Of a stretch of 64,000 nucleotides of DNA, positions 1 to 8,353 are shown in pieces. The stretch covers positions 57,439 to 121,438 of the forward strand of contig CAZIKK010000005.1 in NCBI GenBank assembly GCA_964539975.1, read 5' to 3'. This DNA is from 38-11 sp964539975 (GTDB lineage Bacteria > Bacillota > Clostridia > Tissierellales > Dethiosulfatibacteraceae). Under the pieces are notes generated by a model. That model was not told where the DNA came from and did not search any database. It was given only the letters and a program-made list of their open reading frames with translations. Within the stretch, counting starts at the first letter, position 1; each line of letters starts with the position of its first letter. The translations under genes and the position numbers were made by a program.

Positions 1-91
1 TATAATCGTATCATAATAATTAAAGGAGTCTTCATACCAAAGCTTTTTATATCATGAAAAGAAAATGAGATGCGTTGTTTGCTTTGTGCTT

Positions 92-1180
92 TTAATTCCA
101 AAAAATCAAGGCTTTCTCAATCACCTCATCCATGTCGTAATACTGATAATCCGCTAACCTGCCACCTAGAATCAAGTTTGGTTCTAGGCCAGCAAGGGCC
201 TTGTATTTTAGATAAAGTTGATTATTAAGCGTATCATTGATAGGGTAATAGGGCTGCATTCCCTTTGACCATTCAGCTGGATATTCACGAGTGATGACTG
301 TCTGGTCCTGTTGGCCGAATTCGAAATGCTTGTGCTCTACACTCCTAGTGAAAGGAATCTCACCATCCGTATAGTTGATGATGGCATTGCCTTGATAATC
401 TAGCATATCGAGGATCTCATCCTCGAATCTTAGGCTGCGATAAGCCAGATGACCGTACCGATAGTCAAACAATTGGTCAATCATTCCCGTATATACAATT
501 CTGTCAGCCAGTCGCTCCAGCTCTTTTCTCTGATCAAAAAAATCTACATTTAGCCTCACCTCAATGCCTTGCAACAGACCTTCTATCAACCTATTGTAAC
601 CGCCATTGGGGACACCTTGATATTTGTCATTGTAGTAATTGTTGTCGAAGCGATAGCGAACCGGCAGTCTTTTGATGATAAAGCTTGGCAGCTCATTTGC
701 CCTTCGACCCCATTGCTTTTCAGTGTAGCCCTTAATCAGCTTCTCATAAATATCGGTTCCAACCATTGATATAGCCTGTTCTTCAAGATTGATGGGATTT
801 GTGATACCCACATCTGCAATTTGGCTCTTAATGATTGTCTCGGCTTCATGGGGTTCATTCACCCCCCAAAGCTGTTGAAACGTATTCATATTGAAGGGCA
901 GATTATAGGTCTTGCCCTTGTAATTGGCGACGGGCCTATTGATAAAACGATTAAAAGGCACAAAATCATTTACATATCGCCAGATATCACCATTGTCCGT
1001 ATGGAAGATATGGGGTCCGTAGCGATGTACGTTAATCCCTGCCATTTTTTCACAAAAAGTATTGCCTCCCGTATGTTTTCTCTTATCTATCACCAAACAT
1101 CGATGACCTTTTTTTGAAGCCTCATGGGCAAAGACTGATCCGAATAATCCTGCACCCACTATCAGATAATCGTATTTCAT
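92..1180 (-). CDS. glf: UDP-galactopyranose mutase
   Basis: Flavoenzyme that interconverts UDP-galactopyranose and UDP-galactofuranose, supplying galactofuranose for surface glycans in the cytoplasm. The 362-residue product has an N-terminal FAD-binding Rossmann motif (GAGLFG, residues 9-14), GGN near residue 38 and the family motif RYGPHIFHT at about 53-61. Length is normal for bacterial Glf. I place the start at the ATG at 1180 because GAGGAG lies about 10 bases upstream; an in-frame start at 1201 would overlap the preceding glycosyltransferase. It is the last gene of a minus-strand run after two GT2 genes, so the glycan probably contains Galf. Family assignment is strong; the acceptor glycan is unknown. 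Confidence 0.95.
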   Translation of the reverse strand: MKYDYLIVGAGLFGSVFAHEASKKGHRCLVIDKRKHTGGNTFCEKMAGINVHRYGPHIFHTDNGDIWRYVNDFVPFNRFINRPVANYKGKTYNLPFNMNTFQQLWGVNEPHEAETIIKSQIADVGITNPINLEEQAISMVGTDIYEKLIKGYTEKQWGRRANELPSFIIKRLPVRYRFDNNYYNDKYQGVPNGGYNRLIEGLLQGIEVRLNVDFFDQRKELERLADRIVYTGMIDQLFDYRYGHLAYRSLRFEDEILDMLDYQGNAIINYTDGEIPFTRSVEHKHFEFGQQDQTVITREYPAEWSKGMQPYYPINDTLNNQLYLKYKALAGLEPNLILGGRLADYQYYDMDEVIEKALIFWN

Positions 1181-1191
1181 CGTAAGTCTCC

Positions 1192-2277
1192 TCATCCCCA
1201 AATCAATGTGCAGAGATTTCGATACCTGTAGCGTATCCTTTGAATTGCTTTCAAAATTAGGCTTTTGACATGGTTTTTTTTATACATGCCTAAAAAGTCA
1301 AGATGCTCCACCGTCTCAATCTTGTCAGCCAAGGTTGCGAAGTAAATCTTTTCGTCGATGTTATTGACCAGAAATTCCTTTCGGAACAGTCTTCCGAAAA
1401 CCCTGGACAGAGGATTCCTATCGTGTAGATAATTTCTGAAATAATAATCTACTTTAACCATTTCGGCTAGAACATTGGGTTGAAATGAGGCATTAATAGA
1501 CAACCGATAATCTCCCATTGGAATATTAGTCGTGTAAACTTTATAGCGATCCAGCATAAAACAACAGAGATGTCCATCAGCACTTGGCCAATAATTTTCA
1601 TTAAAACCACCGACTTCAATAACAGCCGCTCTCAACATCAGGGTACCACAGGAAGGTGGGGCTATCGGGGATTGTCCCCGAATAATGACATCCGTCATTG
1701 TAATCTCTGTCAGTTTATTCTTGATATAAGGCTTGAGCGTCCTCTTGATCCAACCGTCTGGCTTTACCTGACTCAAATATTGCCTCTGTCCAAAATCAAG
1801 CAACGTATCATATTGACAGTGAAGATAACCTACTTGACTATCCATTTTTTCATTCAGGAAATATCGTATCTTCTCAAGATAATAAGGTTTTAACAAATCA
1901 TCGTCGTGCAATAGAGCCACCCACTTGCCTCTTGCAAGCTCTATGCATCTGTTCCAGTTGGCAAACATGCCAAGATTTTCCGAGTGTCGATAGTACAAGA
2001 TTAAGGGATTGTCATAGCTTCGAATCAATCTTTCTGTATCATTATCGTTAACAGGCTCATCATCGACAACCAGTACCTCATAAGGAATGTCAACAAAAGA
2101 CTGCTTCAAAATACTGTCAATGGCCTCTCTCAAAGTTTCAATCCGCTTATAAGTTGGAATAGCGATCGAGATTAACGGGTCACTGACTGTATCAAGGTTT
2201 CCCAGAACAAGCTGAGAAGAAATATGATGGTATTTTTTTAAATGATTGGTGCGCTCATAAAAACCCTTTTCGTCCAT
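1192..2277 (-). CDS. GT2 family glycosyltransferase
   Basis: Predicted cytoplasmic inverting glycosyltransferase of family 2 (GT-A fold). After about 45 leading residues comes the nucleotide-sugar core SIAIPTYKR, then a VVDDE motif and a metal-binding LHDDD motif. No membrane segment is evident, so it probably works on a lipid-linked glycan at the inner face of the membrane. I chose the ATG at 2277 because AAGGAGG sits six bases upstream. The same frame stays open much further upstream, with a GTG at 2367. It lies 11 bases before glf and downstream of another GT2 gene. Donor and acceptor cannot be told from sequence; the pairing with glf makes a galactofuranosyltransferase one possibility. 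Confidence 0.87.
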   Translation of the reverse strand: MDEKGFYERTNHLKKYHHISSQLVLGNLDTVSDPLISIAIPTYKRIETLREAIDSILKQSFVDIPYEVLVVDDEPVNDNDTERLIRSYDNPLILYYRHSENLGMFANWNRCIELARGKWVALLHDDDLLKPYYLEKIRYFLNEKMDSQVGYLHCQYDTLLDFGQRQYLSQVKPDGWIKRTLKPYIKNKLTEITMTDVIIRGQSPIAPPSCGTLMLRAAVIEVGGFNENYWPSADGHLCCFMLDRYKVYTTNIPMGDYRLSINASFQPNVLAEMVKVDYYFRNYLHDRNPLSRVFGRLFRKEFLVNNIDEKIYFATLADKIETVEHLDFLGMYKKNHVKSLILKAIQRIRYRYRNLCTLIWG

Positions 2278-2432
2278 AAATCCTCCTTTTCTGACCATTG
2301 ATCTATAAAACAAAGCATTTTTTGCCAAACTGTCATCCAGAAAAACAATCGGTTCCCAGTCCAGCACCCTATTAGCCAGACTAATGACTGGTTCTATTCT
2401 TGTCGAATCACCATGGACCTCGCACTTGCAAA

Positions 2433-3458
2433 TTATTTGTTGAAAATTAACGATCTGACTTTCATTTTTAAAATCGGGAGCGAGTATCTGAGACGTAAAA
2501 ATGTTGATGCCAGAGTAATATTAATCCGGATAAAATAATACATGGTGCGGTGTTTTAAACGAATGGAAGCTTTAAGATGAAAAAACGTATGCCCGATTTC
2601 ATCCTCAAGCAACTTGCCAGATTTCTGATTAAATCCATAACGAAGTGATACAGCCCGTAGTATATCCGGACTGATGAGGGTGCTGTAACAAATTTTTTTA
2701 TCATTGGCAAATGGTTGATTCTCATAAAAATCATGTAAGCTTTCTACAATAGCAACCGCACTTGAGATAGTTTTTTCGTCAAATAAAGAGTAGGAAATAG
2801 ATTCCTTTCGCTGTCGATAGTAATGAAATATATAATCGACATAAGCTATTTCATCGGCAAGTAGAATCATTTTATTGGAAAACTCACAGTCTTCATGATG
2901 ACAGCCTTCAATAAACTGAAAGGACAAGTCCCTCCAGAATTTTTTTTGAATCATAAACCGCCATACATTAACCGTATACAAGCCAGATGAACAAGCGAAG
3001 CGAACCGAGTCATGGACATCTACACTCAGATCGACGGGTTTTGTTCCTGAGCCAACTGTCGGAAGATCGCTGAAGCGTTTGTCGCCGTCATAAAACTTTG
3101 AGTAATTTCCATAGATCAGTCTACAGCCCGTGTTAAGCATATTTTTATATAGGATTTCCATGGCATATGGCGAAATAAAATCATCCGAGTCCAAGAAATA
3201 TAAGTATTCACCTGTTGCCAAGTCAGCTCCTCTATTTCTGCTTCTTGAAAGGCCTTGATTCTTCTGGGTTATCTCTATTATCCTTGAATCTTTTGCCTTG
3301 AAAGAGTCGATAATCATACCAGTGCCATCTATCGACCCGTCGTTAATGACGATAATCTCGATATCGCTAAGTGTCTGACTGACCGCAGACTGAAGGCATT
3401 CAGTAAGATACTTTTCAGTATTATAAGCAGGTATGATGATGCTGACTTTGGTAGACAT
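2433..3458 (-). CDS. GT2 family glycosyltransferase
   Basis: A 341-residue family 2 glycosyltransferase. The N-terminus shows the standard SIIIPAYNTEKYL core, IVINDGS around residue 37 and LDSDDF (the metal-binding DXD region) near residue 90. The C-terminal third is basic and hydrophobic (IRINITLASTFLRLRYSL), suggesting membrane association. The start at 3458 is preceded by a GAGGGAG-type ribosome binding site. It is the first gene of the minus-strand glycan operon (GT2, GT2, glf) and diverges from a plus-strand GT4 gene. It resembles the capsule and exopolysaccharide GT2 enzymes common in Firmicutes; substrate specificity cannot be predicted. Confidence 0.9.
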   Translation of the reverse strand: MSTKVSIIIPAYNTEKYLTECLQSAVSQTLSDIEIIVINDGSIDGTGMIIDSFKAKDSRIIEITQKNQGLSRSRNRGADLATGEYLYFLDSDDFISPYAMEILYKNMLNTGCRLIYGNYSKFYDGDKRFSDLPTVGSGTKPVDLSVDVHDSVRFACSSGLYTVNVWRFMIQKKFWRDLSFQFIEGCHHEDCEFSNKMILLADEIAYVDYIFHYYRQRKESISYSLFDEKTISSAVAIVESLHDFYENQPFANDKKICYSTLISPDILRAVSLRYGFNQKSGKLLEDEIGHTFFHLKASIRLKHRTMYYFIRINITLASTFLRLRYSLPILKMKVRSLIFNK

Positions 3459-3488
3459 AAATTGACTCCCTCACACGGATTTATCTAC

Positions 3489-3566
3489 AGTATATCAATT
3501 CACCCTTGAGAAATAAACAGATTAATCAATCTAAACAATGTATAAAAAGAATTTATTTGATATAAT
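3489..3566. promoter_or_regulatory. Divergent extended -10 promoters for glycan genes
   Basis: On plus, TGATATAAT (TG at 3558-3559, TATAAT 3561-3566) is an extended -10 element about 30 bases before the GT4 gene. On minus, TGATATACT (hexamer 3489-3494) precedes the GT2 gene at 3458. Neither has a convincing -35. Promoter calls are by eye. Confidence 0.5.
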
Positions 3567-3595
3567 GAACAATATTAACAGATAATGAGGATGTC

Positions 3596-4681
3596 ATGAG
3601 AATAGGGATAAACGGACTGGTCCTAAAAAAAGAAAATTCCGGGATAGGCAATTATACCATCCATGTGATCAATCAAATGGCGGATATGACGGATGATGAA
3701 TTGATTCTCTTTGTGATGGCTTCAAAACCGATCAGACCTCTAATCAATCCAAAGATAAAAATAGTGGGACTTTTTCCATATGAAACCAATCGATATCTAA
3801 AAGTATTGGTTGAACAATTGCTGCTGAACCGTCAAATTAAGAAGCAGAAAATTGATATGCTATTTTGTCCCGCATTCACCATGCCAATACTGAAAGTCTG
3901 CAAAACTGTTATTGTAGTCCATGATATGATCTACAAACTGAAAATCGATGGTAGCTCCAAGCTCAAAGACTGGTATAGCAATTTCTTATTTAGCAGAAGT
4001 ATAAAAAAAGCCGACCAGATCATAACCGTATCCACAGCGACAAAGACTGATCTAAAACGATACTTTCCGAATAGAAAGAACATCCATGTAATCCATTTAG
4101 GCTCATCTATGAAGGAGTACAAAACAAAAAAGCCCCCAAAAGCTATTAATAGAGACGAAAAATTCATTTTGATGACAGGCACAATGACACCTAGAAAAAA
4201 CATAGACCGAGCGCTAGAAGCCTTAAGTCAGATTGGGAACAAAACAGATATCAAATTACTTCTGGCTGGCGGGGTCAGCAAAAAGTCTCAAGCCACACTA
4301 CAAAAAATCAGCGATACAAATCTGACTGACAGAGTTATTGTAGCTGGCTTTCTGACGGATGAAGAGCTGGCTTGGTGCTATGAAAATGCTGAAATGCTTC
4401 TATTCTGCTCGATTTACGAGGGTTTCGGATTACCACCACTGGAAGCCATGCGACACAACCTTCCAGTCATCGCATCCAACGTGACCTCCATACCTGAGGT
4501 GGTGGGAGATGCGGCATTGATGGTCAATCCATACAGCGTGGATCAAATAGCCGATGGGATTATGGAGTTGTTGACCCATGATGACCTAAAACAAGAGCTA
4601 ATCAAAAAAGGAAAAGAAAGAGTCAAACTGTTCAGCTGGGAAAAAACTGCGGAAGAAACCTTAAAGGTTTTAAAAAACTAA
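3596..4681 (+). CDS. GT4 family glycosyltransferase
   Basis: A 361-residue retaining glycosyltransferase of family 4 (GT-B fold). The N-terminus carries the acceptor-side motif SGIGNYT; the C-terminal half has MTGTMTPRKNI and the E-x7-E donor-binding signature in YEGFGLPPLEAM near residue 271. This resembles mannosyl- and rhamnosyltransferases of O-antigen and exopolysaccharide loci. The ATG at 3596 has only a weak upstream GAGG. It is followed 16 bases later by a GT2 gene, so the two form a short plus-strand operon diverging from the glf operon. With manC nearby, a GDP-mannose donor is plausible but not shown. Confidence 0.9.
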   Translation: MRIGINGLVLKKENSGIGNYTIHVINQMADMTDDELILFVMASKPIRPLINPKIKIVGLFPYETNRYLKVLVEQLLLNRQIKKQKIDMLFCPAFTMPILKVCKTVIVVHDMIYKLKIDGSSKLKDWYSNFLFSRSIKKADQIITVSTATKTDLKRYFPNRKNIHVIHLGSSMKEYKTKKPPKAINRDEKFILMTGTMTPRKNIDRALEALSQIGNKTDIKLLLAGGVSKKSQATLQKISDTNLTDRVIVAGFLTDEELAWCYENAEMLLFCSIYEGFGLPPLEAMRHNLPVIASNVTSIPEVVGDAALMVNPYSVDQIADGIMELLTHDDLKQELIKKGKERVKLFSWEKTAEETLKVLKN

Positions 4682-4697
4682 ATCAGATGGAGGCCAT

Positions 4698-5759
4698 ATG
4701 ATTGTACCTGACATAAGCATCATAATACCTGTCTATAATGTAGCACCCTATTTGGGCCAGTGCCTGGACAATGTGGTCAATCAGACCCATCAGAACATTG
4801 AGATCATCTGTATCAATGACGGAAGTCACGATAATTCCATATCAATACTTAAGGAATACGAACAAAGAGACAACAGAATTAAAATTGTGAACCAAGTCAA
4901 TCAGGGTGTCTCATCGGCTAGAAACTATGGGATTAATCTATCAACAGGCAGATATATTATGTTTGTTGATGCAGACGATTGGATAGATCTAGAAACCTGC
5001 GAAAAGACACTGAAGCTGGCAGAAAGATATCGTGCAGATGTCGTGATCTGGCCATATATTAAGGAATTCTCCGATTACTCGGTTCTAAAACCCATATTTG
5101 AAAAAGATATGATTGTATTTGAAAACGAGGACGTCAGATCATTCCTCCATAGGAGGATTTGCGGATTGCTAGGAGAAGAGCTTAGAAAACCGGAGATGAT
5201 GAATGCTTTATCTCCGGTATGGGGAAAACTATACCGACAAAATGTCATCAAAGACTTCAATGTTAGATTCGAGAGTAATGATCACATAGGCATAGAGGAT
5301 GGACTGTTTAATTTTATCGTGTTCAGCCACATAAAAAAAGCGGTTTATATCAACCAATTCTATTACCATTACCGTAAGACCAACCAGTCATCCGTCACTA
5401 AAACCTATCATCCAAGAGGACTGAAGCTGTTCAAAAATCAATTGAATTTCTATAAGAAAAACATCAAAGATAATAACCTGGGAGAGGACTATCAATTGGC
5501 ATTAAGTAATCGTGTGGCATTATCCTTCTTGGATTTCGGACTCAATGAAATGGCCAGTCCAGAAAATTCTTTCCAAAAGATTAAATCCATTAAGAAGATT
5601 TTGGAAATCGAGGATTTCAAGTCCTGTTTCGAGGAGTTGTCTTTGAAATATATGCCGATTCATTGGAAAATATTTTATGGTTTTGTTAAGTTGGGCTTCG
5701 CATCGGGTCTGTTCATCATGCTGTCAGCCATTCGAAAGATTCTCTCCCAGCCATCATAG
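4698..5759 (+). CDS. GT2 family glycosyltransferase
   Basis: A 353-residue family 2 glycosyltransferase with the SIIIPVYNVAPYL core, ICINDGSHDNS and the metal-binding VDADDW motif. A hydrophobic stretch at the extreme C-terminus (LGFASGLFIMLSAI) may contact the membrane. The ATG follows a clear GGAGG ribosome binding site. It is the second gene of the plus-strand pair. Its last 85 bases overlap the end of the convergent GT4 gene on the minus strand, which is unusual for two conserved enzymes. The substrate is unknown. Confidence 0.9.
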   Translation: MIVPDISIIIPVYNVAPYLGQCLDNVVNQTHQNIEIICINDGSHDNSISILKEYEQRDNRIKIVNQVNQGVSSARNYGINLSTGRYIMFVDADDWIDLETCEKTLKLAERYRADVVIWPYIKEFSDYSVLKPIFEKDMIVFENEDVRSFLHRRICGLLGEELRKPEMMNALSPVWGKLYRQNVIKDFNVRFESNDHIGIEDGLFNFIVFSHIKKAVYINQFYYHYRKTNQSSVTKTYHPRGLKLFKNQLNFYKKNIKDNNLGEDYQLALSNRVALSFLDFGLNEMASPENSFQKIKSIKKILEIEDFKSCFEELSLKYMPIHWKIFYGFVKLGFASGLFIMLSAIRKILSQPS

Positions 5760-6835
5760 AATTGCTCCATTGAAAAATCCATCGCCCGTCTTCGAATGAT
5801 CTCAGACGAAAATTTTTCCTTGTTTTCGCAGATTTCTGTAATGCTTTCTGACAATTGGCTAACACTCTTTGGTTGGATGACACGACCAGTGATACCATCA
5901 AGATTGTGGTAAGAGCTCCCTGTACCAAGCTCTGTTGTAATGACCGGCACACCGCAGGCCATGGCCTCAATGGCAACAAGTCCAAAAGCCTCACCTTTGT
6001 CTATGGAAGGCATACATAGCACATCAGCGGCGCTGTAGTATTTGGGCAGATCATCGTATGAAACCTTATCATGGATCAGCAATCGATGGGACAAGTTTTT
6101 TAAGGCGGCATATTGCTCGATCTCATCTGTGTTGTCACCCGACACTACGATGAGACAATAGTTTTCAGGAAGTTTCGATACGGCATCGATCAGCTCTCGA
6201 ACTCCCTTGTATCTTGCAATCCTACCGACAAACAAGACAACTCTAGTGTCTACTGATTGACGACCGAGTTCTTCTACCAACTGCCCTCTCATATTGTTTC
6301 CCTGGTAATGGAAGTGGTCCGTGTCCACCCCAAGAGGAATGATTTCTACATGCTTCATCCGTCTAAGGGCAGGCGATGATTTGGTGATGTTCGGAGAAGT
6401 GGCAACGACGATATCCATCTGCTTTAAAAACCGCTTGACCATCATGATATTATACAGCTTGCCCAAAAGTCCGCGACCTGTGATATCTGCGTGATAAAGG
6501 CAAACTTGCGGTGTTTTTTTATGATTGAATTGCGGCAGAAACAGCTCTGGTGTGAATGATGGAAAATGGTATAGAATGACAGAAGCTTCTTCAGATCGCT
6601 CCAGAAGCTTTTTTTTATAACCAAATGAAAGCCGGACACTTCTGCCCAGCTTAAGAGACCTTAACCGTGTCACACTGACGTCATTGATCATTTCATCAAT
6701 GGTTCTATCCGCATGGTTAAAAGTTATGACTTCAGATTTTCCGTAATAGTCGAGACCAAGCTCAGCCAACTCTTTGGCAACGACCTCAACTCCGCCTATT
6801 TCAGGCGAGTACATCTTATTAATGCTCAACAACAT
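5675..6835 (-). CDS. GT4 family glycosyltransferase
   Basis: A retaining GT-B glycosyltransferase (family 4), about 386 residues. The N-terminus has the PEIGGVE loop, and the C-terminal domain has FVGRIARYKGVREL followed by the E-x7-E signature in GEAFGLVAIEAMACG. It begins inside the end of manC (ATG at 6835, overlap about 17 bases; an in-frame TTG at 6847 is an alternative), which implies translational coupling. Since the preceding gene makes GDP-mannose, a mannosyltransferase role is a reasonable inference. The last 85 bases overlap the convergent plus-strand GT2 gene. Confidence 0.9.
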   Translation of the reverse strand: MLLSINKMYSPEIGGVEVVAKELAELGLDYYGKSEVITFNHADRTIDEMINDVSVTRLRSLKLGRSVRLSFGYKKKLLERSEEASVILYHFPSFTPELFLPQFNHKKTPQVCLYHADITGRGLLGKLYNIMMVKRFLKQMDIVVATSPNITKSSPALRRMKHVEIIPLGVDTDHFHYQGNNMRGQLVEELGRQSVDTRVVLFVGRIARYKGVRELIDAVSKLPENYCLIVVSGDNTDEIEQYAALKNLSHRLLIHDKVSYDDLPKYYSAADVLCMPSIDKGEAFGLVAIEAMACGVPVITTELGTGSSYHNLDGITGRVIQPKSVSQLSESITEICENKEKFSSEIIRRRAMDFSMEQFYDGWERIFRMADSMMNRPDAKPNLTKP

Positions 6836-8201
6836 CCGTTTCACCAAACCTTAATATATCTTTTTCCTCCAAATCTTCTCCTAACTGTACTTCGACGAAG
6901 TGCAAATCAGCCGTTTGGTCAGCCTTGATGCTATGCTTTTGTCCTTTGGCAATGTAAAGCACATCCCCTTTTGATACTGGCTTAGACCTATCATCTATGA
7001 CTGCCTCACCTTTGCCATCTGTTATTGTCCAAATCTCATCTCTAGCACTGTGGCACTGGTAGCTGATGCCTTTTCCTGCCTGAATCACCATATGCTTGGT
7101 TAGGGATTTGGTGCCATTGTCATATTGAACATAATCCAATACCTTATAGTTTCCCCACCTTTTTTCCTCATACATAGGCCTAGCATAACTTTCACTCACA
7201 TAGTCCTTTAGGGTGGCACTTTCTTCCTTATCGGAGACCAGAATGCCATCAGGACTTGCGGCGATAACCATATCCTTTGCACCAAGAACAACGATGGGTA
7301 TGGCTAGTTCATTGATAATATGGGTGTTGCGGGTGGTGGTGTTGGTTTTTACCATGCCAACAGCAACATCCTTCATTTCATCGGTCAACGTGTTCCACGT
7401 TCCCAAGTCCTTCCAAAACCCGTGATAAGGAATCATTGCTATAGACCTTGCCTTTTCAACCACAGCATAGTCGAAGCTGATTTTTTCAAGCCTGGAATAG
7501 TTGGAATGAATCTTTTCAAAAGAGTTGTTGTTTAAGCCTAAATTTCCTAGATGGTCATCTATCATACCCATCAGATACTTCAGTTTGAAGGCAAACACAC
7601 CGCCATTCCAGAAGGCGCCTTTAGCAATCAAGTTAGCCGCTGTTTTTTCATCTGGCTTTTCGATAAACCCTGAAACAGCAATCGAACCTTGCGCGTTCAC
7701 TTTCTCATTGCTACTGGAGGGAATAATGTAACCATACTTCGGAGAGGCATGCACAGGGTTGATGCCCATCAGAACCAGATCAGCTCCAGTGTGCTGAACC
7801 GCCTCTTTCATCCTACCCAGTCCATGGAAGTATTCTGGTTCAGCATAGGTATCCACTGGCATGACCACAACCGTCTCTTCAAAAGAACAGTCTTTTTTAT
7901 AGGCCAGATAGGCACAGGACAGTGCAATAGCTGGGAAAGTATCCCTTCTTTCAGGTTCAATCACAATATCTACCTTGTCTCCTAATTGACTTTTTATGGA
8001 ATCCATCTGTGAGGCCACTGTTGCCACAGTAATATCCCAGCCCGAACTTACTGATCGGATTTGTCTGTAGACACGTTGCACCATAGATTCATATTCACCT
8101 TCAGGATTTTTAAGCAGTTTAAGAAACTGTTTGGACCTAATATCATTTGACAGGGGCCAGAGCCTTTTGCCGGAACCACCGGACAATAGAATGATCTTCA
8201 T
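6819..8201 (-). CDS. manC: Mannose-1-phosphate guanylyltransferase (type II, with cupin domain)
   Basis: Makes GDP-mannose from mannose-1-phosphate and GTP. The 460-residue protein has the nucleotidyltransferase signature GGSGKRLWPLS at residues 8-18 and FIEKP in the middle, then a C-terminal cupin half (YQCHSARDEIWTI, DVLYIAKGQKHS) typical of bifunctional type II mannose-6-phosphate isomerase/guanylyltransferases. Fusion length is close to the usual 460-480. The start at 8201 has an AAGG site and a near-consensus promoter upstream. It heads a two-gene operon with a GT4 enzyme. The isomerase activity is inferred from the cupin half only. Confidence 0.95.
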   Translation of the reverse strand: MKIILLSGGSGKRLWPLSNDIRSKQFLKLLKNPEGEYESMVQRVYRQIRSVSSGWDITVATVASQMDSIKSQLGDKVDIVIEPERRDTFPAIALSCAYLAYKKDCSFEETVVVMPVDTYAEPEYFHGLGRMKEAVQHTGADLVLMGINPVHASPKYGYIIPSSSNEKVNAQGSIAVSGFIEKPDEKTAANLIAKGAFWNGGVFAFKLKYLMGMIDDHLGNLGLNNNSFEKIHSNYSRLEKISFDYAVVEKARSIAMIPYHGFWKDLGTWNTLTDEMKDVAVGMVKTNTTTRNTHIINELAIPIVVLGAKDMVIAASPDGILVSDKEESATLKDYVSESYARPMYEEKRWGNYKVLDYVQYDNGTKSLTKHMVIQAGKGISYQCHSARDEIWTITDGKGEAVIDDRSKPVSKGDVLYIAKGQKHSIKADQTADLHFVEVQLGEDLEEKDILRFGETDVVEH

Positions 8202-8236
8202 TACATCTTACCTTCACAATATTCAGACATAATCTG

Positions 8237-8265
8237 ATTATACGTTAACAACTATTCACTGTCAA
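8237..8265 (-). promoter_or_regulatory. Promoter of manC operon
   Basis: Read on the minus strand, TTGACA (8260-8265) and TATAAT (8237-8242) are both consensus and separated by 17 bases, about 36 bases before the manC ATG. Confidence 0.8.
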
Positions 8266-8328
8266 AAGGTGATTATTCATCTAAAAACTTATCTCCCCTT
8301 ATGTCTGATTCTTCAGAAACTTCAAATA

Positions 8329-8353
8329 AAAAAGCAGGACAGGCCTGCTTTTT
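8329..8353 (-). terminator. Terminator of the ilv operon
   Basis: Hairpin with arms GCAGG (8334-8338) and CCTGC (8344-8348), flanked by A and T runs, lying directly at the ilvB stop codon. It reads as a rho-independent terminator on the minus strand. Confidence 0.8.
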
